Source: Flavonifractor hominis
GTDB taxonomy: Bacteria; Bacillota; Clostridia; Oscillospirales; Oscillospiraceae
Assembly: GCF_040095835.1 (NCBI RefSeq)
Contig: NZ_JBBMFT010000003.1
Span: 248,001 to 312,000 of the forward strand
Length of the DNA stretch: 64,000 bases
Direction of reading: 5' to 3'
The notes beneath the pieces are model-generated. The model made no database searches and was not told where the DNA came from. It saw only the letters and a list, made by a program, of their open reading frames with translations. The position numbers and the translations under genes were made by a program. Position 1 is the stretch's first letter; each line of letters opens with the position of its first letter. Positions 57,797 to 64,000 of the stretch are shown here, one piece after another.

Positions 57797-58066
57797 TCAC
57801 TCCTTGCCAATTGAAGCGCCCAGGCGCTGGACGGCCCCGGGCAGATCCCCGGGGCCGCATACCATCACCTGCAAAGGCGCGTCCAGACCGGTGAGGTCGG
57901 CGCAGCGGGCGGTGCATCCGCACAGCACCAGCAGTGCCTGAGCCGGTTGGCCTGGTCGAGCGGGTCGGAAGCACAGACCGGGCAGGGCAGCCTGCAGCGT
58001 CTCCAGGGCGGCCCGGCGGTCGTAGCGGGGGTTGCAGCCGCCGCAGAATTTGACGGCCACCGTCAT
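57797..58066 (-). CDS. small CGGC-motif cysteine protein, unknown
   Basis: 89 residues starting MTVAVKFCGGCNPRYDRRAALETLQAAL, with later CGCTARCADL and VMVCG. At least six cysteines in short motifs suggest metal or Fe-S binding or redox. Occurs between the NifU-type scaffold and the CoA-transferase; ATGA overlap with the scaffold. A role in assembling or repairing the dehydratase's cluster is a guess from position. Confidence 0.7.
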   Translation of the reverse strand: MTVAVKFCGGCNPRYDRRAALETLQAALPGLCFRPARPGQPAQALLVLCGCTARCADLTGLDAPLQVMVCGPGDLPGAVQRLGASIGKE

Positions 58067-58344
58067 AGCGCTTTGTGGGCCAGAATGGCCTTGGCCTGGG
58101 CCACCAGGTCTTCATCCACCCGTTCCACCAGCACCACGTCCCGCACGCCGGGGACCTGCTGGGTGAGGGCGGTGCGGATCAGCTCCTCGGTGGTGATGGA
58201 GGCGGCGGGACAGCCGGAGCACTGGCCCAGCAGTTCAAAGCGCACCACGCCGTTTTCCACGCTGAGGATGCGGATGTCTCCGCCATGGAGGGTCAGCTGG
58301 GGACGGATCTCCTCCCGCAGGACCTGTTCGATCTGAGCTTGCAC
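58063..58344 (-). CDS. NifU C-terminal-domain Fe-S scaffold
   Basis: 93 residues. Contains RPQLTLHGGDIRILSVENGVVRFELLGQCSGCPAASITTEELI, the NifU/Nfu CxxC scaffold. The GTG at 58344 is preferred (GAGGTG 8 bases upstream; the GTG at 58353 sits too close). Likely delivers 4Fe-4S clusters, plausibly to 4-hydroxybutyryl-CoA dehydratase, whose cluster is catalytic. Confidence 0.9.
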   Translation of the reverse strand: MQAQIEQVLREEIRPQLTLHGGDIRILSVENGVVRFELLGQCSGCPAASITTEELIRTALTQQVPGVRDVVLVERVDEDLVAQAKAILAHKAL

Positions 58345-58370
58345 GTGTATCACACCTCACTGGTCGTAGT

Positions 58371-58396
58371 CCGCCGGGGGCGTGAGCCCCCGGCGG
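58371..58396 (-). other. intercistronic hairpin between the dehydratase and scaffold genes
   Basis: A perfect 11-bp inverted repeat (58371-58381 and 58386-58396) with loop GTGA and no T-run, so it is probably an RNA stability or processing element and not a terminator. Confidence 0.55.
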
Positions 58397-58407
58397 CAGT
58401 GGAGTTT

Positions 58408-59859
58408 TTACTCCTTGATATGGGCCAGAGCCTTGGCCAGCTCCTTCTTGTGCTGGAGGTTGCCCTGGCGGGCGATCATGATGCGCTGGGCCTGGGGGGA
58501 GCCGGCGCCATGCATGGACTCCGTGCGGTAGCCCACGGCGGCGGTGCCCAGGGACAGGTTCTCGATCAGGCGCAGGATGCGCAGGCGGTTCTCGGTGGAT
58601 ACGCCCGCCACGCCCTTGAGGTACTTGTCGATGACGGGGCCCAGCTTGGGGTCGCGGAAGTCGGCCTCGGAGGGGGCGGTGACCATCAGGCCGCCGGCGA
58701 TGTCTTCGGCCAGGCGGACGATCTCGTAGGGGAAACGGGTGACGTTCTGCTTGCACACGTTGGCCAGCAGCAGGTCGATGATGTAGTTGCCGCTCTCGGT
58801 GGGGTGGCCCTCGGCGGAGCAGGCGATGCCGCAGCAGTAGAGGGTCTCGTTGAGGTGGGTCATCTCGATGAGCTTGTCCTTGATGTGGCTGGCCTTGGCG
58901 CAGCCGTTGTAGTCGGCGGCCACGGCGGCGGCGCCGATGAGCACGTCGCCCACGCCCACCTTGCACCCGCCGTAGCTCTGGCGGTGGTAACCGGCGAAGC
59001 GCTCCACCATCATGCCGGCGAACTCGGTCTCGCCGTTGAGGAAGATCCGCTCATTGGGCACGAATACGTCGTCAAAGACGGTGAGGGCCTCCACGCCGCC
59101 GAACTCGGCGTTGCCCACGTCCATCTCGCTGCCCTCCCGCTTGCGGGTGTCGCAGCTCTGCCGGCCGATGATCATGTAGATGCCCTTGGTATCCACAGGC
59201 ACGGCGAAGGAGACGGCGTAGTCCTTGTCGTCGGGGCCCATGGAGATGGTGGGCATGACGATGACCTCGTGGGAGTTGAGGATGCCGGTCTGATGAGCCT
59301 TGGCGCCCCGGACCACGATGCCGTCTTCGCGGTGCTCCACCACGTGCAGGAAGAGGTCGGGGTCCTCCTGGGCGTGGGGGGCCTTGGAGCGGTCGCCCTT
59401 CACGTCGGTCATGGCGCCGTCCACCGTCAGGTCGTTCTCCTGGACGTAGGTCATGAACTTGCGGAAGTTCTCGTGGTAATGGGTGCCGCACTTCTGGTCG
59501 GTCTCATAGGTGGTGGAGAACACGGCGTTGAAGGCGTCCATACCCACGCAGCGCTGGAAGCAGGCGGCGGTCTTCTGCCCCAGCAGGCGCTGCATCTTGA
59601 CCTTTTTGATCAGATCGCCGGTGGACTGGTGGATGTGGGTGAAGCGGTTGACCCGCTGGCCGGTGTAGGGGGAGATGGCGGTCATCAGGTCCTCATATTC
59701 CGGCATCTGGGCCAGATCGTAGGTCATGCGCACGCTGTTGAGGGAGGGGCGCAGGATGGGGTCGTCCACCGGGGACTCCACCTTCTTGCCGAACATATAG
59801 ACCTGCATATTCAGCTTGCGGATGCTTTCGATGTACTGTTCGCCGGTCATAAGTGCCAT
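58408..59859 (-). CDS. abfD: 4-hydroxybutyryl-CoA dehydratase / vinylacetyl-CoA isomerase
   Basis: 483 residues. The 4Fe-4S ligands of AbfD are in place: Cys100 and Cys104 (TAACFQRCVG), His292 and Cys299 (GYHRQSYGGCK). FAD-binding regions lie around KGDRSKAP..QEDPDLFLHVVEHREDGIVVRGAKAHQTGILNSHE. Dehydrates 4-hydroxybutyryl-CoA to crotonyl-CoA by a radical mechanism, the key step of 4-hydroxybutyrate (GABA/succinate) fermentation to butyrate. ATG 59859 with AAAGGAAG upstream. Confidence 0.96.
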   Translation of the reverse strand: MALMTGEQYIESIRKLNMQVYMFGKKVESPVDDPILRPSLNSVRMTYDLAQMPEYEDLMTAISPYTGQRVNRFTHIHQSTGDLIKKVKMQRLLGQKTAACFQRCVGMDAFNAVFSTTYETDQKCGTHYHENFRKFMTYVQENDLTVDGAMTDVKGDRSKAPHAQEDPDLFLHVVEHREDGIVVRGAKAHQTGILNSHEVIVMPTISMGPDDKDYAVSFAVPVDTKGIYMIIGRQSCDTRKREGSEMDVGNAEFGGVEALTVFDDVFVPNERIFLNGETEFAGMMVERFAGYHRQSYGGCKVGVGDVLIGAAAVAADYNGCAKASHIKDKLIEMTHLNETLYCCGIACSAEGHPTESGNYIIDLLLANVCKQNVTRFPYEIVRLAEDIAGGLMVTAPSEADFRDPKLGPVIDKYLKGVAGVSTENRLRILRLIENLSLGTAAVGYRTESMHGAGSPQAQRIMIARQGNLQHKKELAKALAHIKE

Positions 59860-59897
59860 GATTCAAAACTTCCTTTCTGATGGTTGAGATGGGGAGG

Positions 59898-59920
59898 GGC
59901 GGCGGGGCGGACCCGCCGCC
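59898..59920 (-). other. intercistronic GC-rich hairpin
   Basis: A 9-bp inverted repeat (59898-59906 and 59912-59920) without a T-run, between the membrane hydrolase and abfD genes; it may protect the abfD message end. Confidence 0.5.
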
Positions 59921-59934
59921 GGAGTGGGAACGGA

Positions 59935-62034
59935 TCAAACGTTGATGACCATTTCAGAGATGGTAAACGCCAGCACTACGAAGGCGGTCAAAAATCCGCC
60001 CAGCCAGGCCGAGCCGCTCTTTTTGAAGAGCACCCGGTTGGCCACCGCGGCCAGCGGCAGGATAAAGAGCAGGGAGAAGAGCATGATGCCCGCCAGAGCG
60101 GTGGGGAAGGTCATACCGATGGTGGACAGCCACTCTGCGGAGGTGGTGCCGGGGATGTACTCGATGCCCCGCACGCCGGTGGCAAAGAGCTTGCCGTAGT
60201 CGTAGGCGAACATCACCGCCAGCCCGCCGCAGGAGGCCACCGCGATGAGCACGTAGTTGAGCCAGGCGGGGGCGTTGTTGATGCGGGTAAAGCTGTTGAA
60301 GAGTACGCTGACCAGCAGGAAGAAGAACAGCCATACCGGCAGGTAGGTGAAGAAGGCCTTCCAGTGGGCGGCGTCCATGGGCATGAGATGGAACTTGAAG
60401 AAGGAGAACTCGGTGCCCGACAGGCCGGAGCAGGCGTACACCACGGCATAGATGAGACCGAAGGAGACCACGGCCAGCAACAGCGCCTTGAGTACCTGGA
60501 CCACGGGCAGCTTCAGACCGGTGTTTTCCCAGCCACAGCCCGCCTTCCGGGCGATGAGGAGGAACACCACGGCGTACACGGCCAGCAGGATCACGCCTAT
60601 TACCACATTGAACAGCAGCAGGGAGTTCATCGGCGCCATGTTGAAGACCTCGTTGGGCCAGAACTTGGTGAGGAACTTGAACCACTGGGGCTGCATGTAG
60701 TAGGGGTAGCCCACCAGCCAGTAGTAGAGCAGCGGGGCGGGCAGCAGGCAGATGAGGTAGATGACCGCGTAACGCAGACCGTGGGCGGGGGTGTCGCAGG
60801 TGGTGATGGAGCGGGGCTCCGGCCGCACCAGCGTGGCGAAGAAGGGGACCTTCAGCAGGGTGAGGGCCAGGGCCACGAAGGCCACCAATGCGGAAACGAG
60901 GCCAATAAGGCCACAGGCGGCCCGACCGTGCCACACCTGGTCGGCGGGGTCGATGGTAGCCTGTCCGCCGCGCAGGGTGATGTCAAAGAAGTCGATGCCG
61001 TAGGAGATAGCGGTTTCGTCATAGTAGGTGTCCGAGTGGGTGCCTTCAAAGCTGTAGGCTGCCCGGATGGGTACCATGGTCGACGCGGCAGAGGCCGCCG
61101 CCTCCACCGCCTCCTCCCGGCTCAGGGGCGTGGCTGAGGTATCGCCGTACAAGAAATAGGTGCCGGAGGGCACGTCGGTGGCACCGCCGGTGCCGTAGGC
61201 GAATTTGAAGCTGGTGGTGTATTCGCTGGCGTCCTTCACGCCCCAGAGCAGCTCGCAGAACTCATCATAGGTACCCTCGATGGTACACATGTTGATGGGG
61301 GCGGCATACAGGGGGAAGACGCCGTTTTCCGCGGTGACGCCGTTGTAGGTCAGGTCATTGATGTTGCGCACGTTGTAGTTGTAGCCGGTGAGCACCATGG
61401 AGGAGGGCAGCACGATGCCGGACTCCATAGCCGCCTGATAGGCGGTGCCGGCGGCGGCAGTCTCATCCTGACCGGCGGCAGTGGCCTCCTCCAGGGCGGC
61501 GTTGTAGGCAGCGGTCCACTTGGTGTAGGCCAGATAAGCGCCCTCCTGGATGGCCGCGGTGCCCATGGAATGGCCCAGCATGCCGATCCGGCTCAGGTCC
61601 ACAAAGTCATACTTGGCAAATTCCTGCAAAGCGGAATAGGTGCCCAGGTCGGGAGCGTAGTCCTCCACGCCGCCCATTTCCGCCTGGCTGTAGCCGGGGG
61701 CGGGCAGCTCGCTTTCCCCGTGGCCGTACAGATCCAGACACATGACCACATACCCCCGGCGGGAGAGCTCGATGGCGTTGGGCTCCATGGCGTCCAGAGA
61801 GGCAGTGTAGCCGTGGCAGAGCAGCACGGCGGGGGCGGGGGTTTCAGCGGTGGCCGTCTCAGGGATGTAGAGCTTGGCATGGCTGACGGCGCCCACGTCG
61901 GTGGTGAAGGTGATCTCCTTGGTCCGGACCGTGCCGCTGCTGGTCTGGATGCCGTGTCCCACGGCGGCGGTAACGATCATCAGCAGCAGGGCCACTGCCA
62001 GGACCAGAGGGGCCCATTTGACCTTGCGTGTCAT
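59935..62034 (-). CDS. alpha/beta hydrolase fused to a polytopic membrane domain
   Basis: 699 residues. N-terminal helix/signal anchor (~7-26), an alpha/beta hydrolase (~40-200 plus insert) with LCHGYTASLDAMEPNAIELSRRGYVVMCLDLYGHGES and nucleophile elbow GHSMG (Ser156), a later acid/His region (TMVPIRAAYSFEGTHSDTYYDE), then from about residue 370 roughly eight membrane helices. The hydrolase faces outside if the anchor is a signal helix. ATG 62034, AAAGGAAG upstream. A serine hydrolase on the cell surface beside a 4-hydroxybutyrate pathway; substrate unproven. Confidence 0.8.
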   Translation of the reverse strand: MTRKVKWAPLVLAVALLLMIVTAAVGHGIQTSSGTVRTKEITFTTDVGAVSHAKLYIPETATAETPAPAVLLCHGYTASLDAMEPNAIELSRRGYVVMCLDLYGHGESELPAPGYSQAEMGGVEDYAPDLGTYSALQEFAKYDFVDLSRIGMLGHSMGTAAIQEGAYLAYTKWTAAYNAALEEATAAGQDETAAAGTAYQAAMESGIVLPSSMVLTGYNYNVRNINDLTYNGVTAENGVFPLYAAPINMCTIEGTYDEFCELLWGVKDASEYTTSFKFAYGTGGATDVPSGTYFLYGDTSATPLSREEAVEAAASAASTMVPIRAAYSFEGTHSDTYYDETAISYGIDFFDITLRGGQATIDPADQVWHGRAACGLIGLVSALVAFVALALTLLKVPFFATLVRPEPRSITTCDTPAHGLRYAVIYLICLLPAPLLYYWLVGYPYYMQPQWFKFLTKFWPNEVFNMAPMNSLLLFNVVIGVILLAVYAVVFLLIARKAGCGWENTGLKLPVVQVLKALLLAVVSFGLIYAVVYACSGLSGTEFSFFKFHLMPMDAAHWKAFFTYLPVWLFFFLLVSVLFNSFTRINNAPAWLNYVLIAVASCGGLAVMFAYDYGKLFATGVRGIEYIPGTTSAEWLSTIGMTFPTALAGIMLFSLLFILPLAAVANRVLFKKSGSAWLGGFLTAFVVLAFTISEMVINV

Positions 62035-62076
62035 TATTGCACACTTCCTTTGGACCCGAAGGGCCGTGATTTTGGG

Positions 62077-63201
62077 TTACAGACGGGAGAGAAAATCCCG
62101 CACCTTGTGATCGAAGAGGTGCGTCTGGAGAATGCCGGCCATGTGGCCCAGATCGCTGTCGATGGGGAAGCACTCGGCCTGACCGCCCAGCCAGACGATC
62201 CGGTCGGTGACCCACTGAACGAACTGCCAGGGGTGGAGCACATCCAGCCGGGAGGGAATGGCCAGCACCTTGGCTTTGATGCGGCCCAGGGCCGCGTCCA
62301 GATCCCCGCCGTAGGGGCGGGAGGTGTCGTAATTGAGGCACATGCGGCAGGTATACAGCCAGTGGTTCAGATCCACAAAGGGCACCGACAGCTCCACTAC
62401 CGCGTCCAGCTTGTCCTCAAAGGTGGCCTGTCCCAGCACGCTCTCGTAGCAGGCGCGGTCATTGGCCACATCCCGCTTGTAGGTGCGCTCGTAATACCCG
62501 GCCTGGAAGGCGGCCACGTTCATCATCTCCAGGCACAGCCGCAGGGTGTCGGTGGGCGGATCGGGCTGGTCGTAGTAGTCGCCCCCATGGAATTTGGGGT
62601 CGATCTTGGCCACCTTGATGGCGTACTGCAGGGGGTTGAAGCCGCCCCAGACCGGCAGCTTGGGTGTGCCGATGACGGGGATGATGGCGTCCATCCAGTC
62701 CGGATAGGCCACCGCCCACTGCCAGGAGGTCATGGCGCCGAAGGAGGGGCCCATGACGGCCTTCAGGTGGGTGATGCCCAGGGACTCCAGCAGGGCCTTC
62801 TGGGTGTTGACCACGTCCAGCACCTCGGGCACGGGGAAACGCAGGCCGTAGGGCTTGCCGGTCTCCGGATCGATGGTCATGGGGCCGGTGGTCACCACAT
62901 TGGGGTTTTTCGCGCCACAGTTGCAGAGGTTGTCGGCACAGATGACGAAATACCGGTCGGTGTCCACCGCCTTTCCCGGACCGATGAGCCCGTCCCAGAA
63001 GCCGGGCAGCGGGTCACTCTCCTGATACTTTCCAGCGCAGTGGCTGCTGGCCGAGAAATAGTGGACCACCAGGATGACGTTGTCCTTCTCCGGGGAGAGA
63101 GTGCCGAAGGTCTCGTAACCCAGGCGCACCGGAAGGGTCCGGCCGCACTGGAAGGTAAAGGCGGGCAGTTCAAAGACTTGTTTTTGGGCCAGCAGAGACA
63201 T
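62077..63201 (-). CDS. MetX-like alpha/beta hydrolase (homoserine O-acetyltransferase fold)
   Basis: 374 residues. HYFSASSHCAGKYQ, DRYFVICADNLCNCGAKNP, nucleophile Ser153 in GPSFGAMTSWQWAVAYPDWM and a late Asp/His pair (PSRLDVLHPWQ, SDLGHMAG). Homoserine acyltransferase superfamily, but no other methionine genes are near. In this operon a hydrolase/acyltransferase for a 4-hydroxybutyrate-type ester or lactone is a plausible alternative. ATG 63201 with GAAAGGAAG. Confidence 0.8.
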   Translation of the reverse strand: MSLLAQKQVFELPAFTFQCGRTLPVRLGYETFGTLSPEKDNVILVVHYFSASSHCAGKYQESDPLPGFWDGLIGPGKAVDTDRYFVICADNLCNCGAKNPNVVTTGPMTIDPETGKPYGLRFPVPEVLDVVNTQKALLESLGITHLKAVMGPSFGAMTSWQWAVAYPDWMDAIIPVIGTPKLPVWGGFNPLQYAIKVAKIDPKFHGGDYYDQPDPPTDTLRLCLEMMNVAAFQAGYYERTYKRDVANDRACYESVLGQATFEDKLDAVVELSVPFVDLNHWLYTCRMCLNYDTSRPYGGDLDAALGRIKAKVLAIPSRLDVLHPWQFVQWVTDRIVWLGGQAECFPIDSDLGHMAGILQTHLFDHKVRDFLSRL

Positions 63202-63232
63202 GGCCGCGCACTTCCTTTCCGTTGCAGTGAGA

Positions 63233-64000
63233 TCAGATGATGCCGACGCTGATCAGGCAGATGCACAGGATGGTCAGCAGGATGGGCATGACAACCGTCA
63301 TGGGGAACACGTGCTTGTAGGAGCCCTTCACGGTGACGCCGCAGACTGAGCACATGGTGATGAAGGTGGCGCAGTGGGGCAGAGTGTCCAGACCGCAGCA
63401 GGCGATGGTCAGCAGGCGGTGGAAGGCCTCGGGGTTGATGCCGAGGTTGATGTAGTTGGGCAGCAGGGTGTCGGCGAAGATCTGCAGGCCGCCCAGAGCG
63501 GTACCGGTGATGCCGGCCACCACGTTGACCGCCACAGAGGCGGAGATGTAGGGGTTAAAGGTGGTGGACAGGCTGTTGGCGAAATCCACGAAGTACTGGA
63601 AACCGGGGGCCGCCTGAACCACACCGGCAAAGCCCATGACGCCGGCGGTGAGGAAGAGAGCGGTGAAAGAGGACCAGAAGCCGTTGGTGAAGGTTTTGAC
63701 CACGCTGGAGACCTTCTGAGAGCCGAAGAACACCTTGGGATTGAACAGCACCACCAGGATCATGGCCACGCACAGAGAGGTGTTGATGCAGTCCACGGTG
63801 CCCATGATGCCCTTCAGGCAGAACATCATAACGATAACGACGACCAGGGGCAGAATGGAGGACCAGAAGGGGGGCAGGTTCTTATCGGCCTCCTCCAGGG
63901 AATCGGTGCCGGAGACCACGTAACCGTTGCCGCGGGCGGTCTGGCGCTTGGCCTGCCAGGTGATGTAAACACCGGCCAGCACCACGCCCACAATGCAGGC
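63233..64000 (-). CDS. GntP-family permease, partial
   Basis: The 3' 256 residues; the gene continues beyond base 64000. Polytopic with the GntP-like features AQVKTFTNGFWSSFTALF-type helices and GLDTLPHCATFITMCSVCGVTVKGSYKHVFPMTVVMPILL at the end. The family carries gluconate-like hydroxy acids; in this operon it is likely to import the substrate, perhaps 4-hydroxybutyrate or a hydroxy-acid ester. Ends 31 bases before the MetX-like gene. Confidence 0.82.
   Translation of the reverse strand, partial: ACIVGVVLAGVYITWQAKRQTARGNGYVVSGTDSLEEADKNLPPFWSSILPLVVVIVMMFCLKGIMGTVDCINTSLCVAMILVVLFNPKVFFGSQKVSSVVKTFTNGFWSSFTALFLTAGVMGFAGVVQAAPGFQYFVDFANSLSTTFNPYISASVAVNVVAGITGTALGGLQIFADTLLPNYINLGINPEAFHRLLTIACCGLDTLPHCATFITMCSVCGVTVKGSYKHVFPMTVVMPILLTILCICLISVGII

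Overview
The window reads as chromosomal DNA of a high-GC, low-spore-profile clostridial anaerobe, most likely an Oscillospiraceae-type gut butyrate producer (Flavonifractor/Intestinimonas-like). This is inferred from gene content and is not proven. The supporting signs are Firmicutes-type Shine-Dalgarno sites (AGGAGG), a T-box in front of leuA, BlaI/BlaR1, a spermidine transporter, the radical-SAM DUF512-der-plsY-gpsA block, and 4-hydroxybutyryl-CoA dehydratase with its CoA-transferase, the marker enzymes of 4-hydroxybutyrate fermentation to butyrate. TTG start codons are frequent. Coding density is high and convergent gene pairs are mostly separated by shared bidirectional terminators.

Layout. 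1-0.9 kb: 3' end of guaA and a small membrane protein. 0.9-4.4 kb: blaI - blaR1 - BlaR1-tail-like operon with its operator. 4.4-11.4 kb: two-component system plus an ABC exporter operon that carries a large exported repeat protein. 11.4-12.4 kb: uppP. 12.4-15.1 kb: an unrecognised operon of a sigma factor, a small protein and a 490-residue HEIAH protein. 15.1-18.1 kb: Fe-S membrane protein and ferredoxin under a Crp/Fnr-type site, the Crp/Fnr regulator, a zinc alcohol dehydrogenase and a small acidic protein. 18.1-20.3 kb: YbjQ-type protein, Nim-like flavoprotein, DUF5655 protein, yaaA. 20.4-24.6 kb: a decayed, AT-richer phage-like island between a tRNA-Gly gene and an imperfect copy of the tRNA 3' end.

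24.8-32.3 kb: TetR regulator with an rRNA/tRNA methyltransferase, T-box-controlled leuA, the tsaE-tsaB-upp operon, rodA, and an XRE-cupin regulator. 32.5-36.1 kb: NhaC-type transporter, alpha/beta hydrolase and D-serine dehydratase. 36.2-38.7 kb: ArsR - HMA protein - metal P-type ATPase. 38.8-41.4 kb: a second ArsR with thioredoxin reductase and thioredoxin, then a TrxR-like flavoprotein that lacks the redox cysteines. 41.5-45.5 kb: potABCD. 45.6-52.6 kb: small regulator genes, a pseudouridine synthase, DUF177-rpmF, and DUF512-der-plsY-gpsA. 52.7 kb: tRNA-Pro. 52.9-56.4 kb: three-subunit molybdenum hydroxylase.

56.5-64.0 kb (minus strand, read right to left): a GntP-like permease (running off the window), a MetX-like acyltransferase/hydrolase, an alpha/beta hydrolase fused to a polytopic membrane domain, 4-hydroxybutyryl-CoA dehydratase, a NifU-type scaffold, a small CGGC protein and 4-hydroxybutyrate CoA-transferase. 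Read together, this looks like an uptake, ester or lactone hydrolysis, CoA activation and dehydration route feeding crotonyl-CoA and butyrate. It is the best candidate here for an incompletely described system. The sigma/HEIAH operon and the exported-repeat ABC system are the next best.
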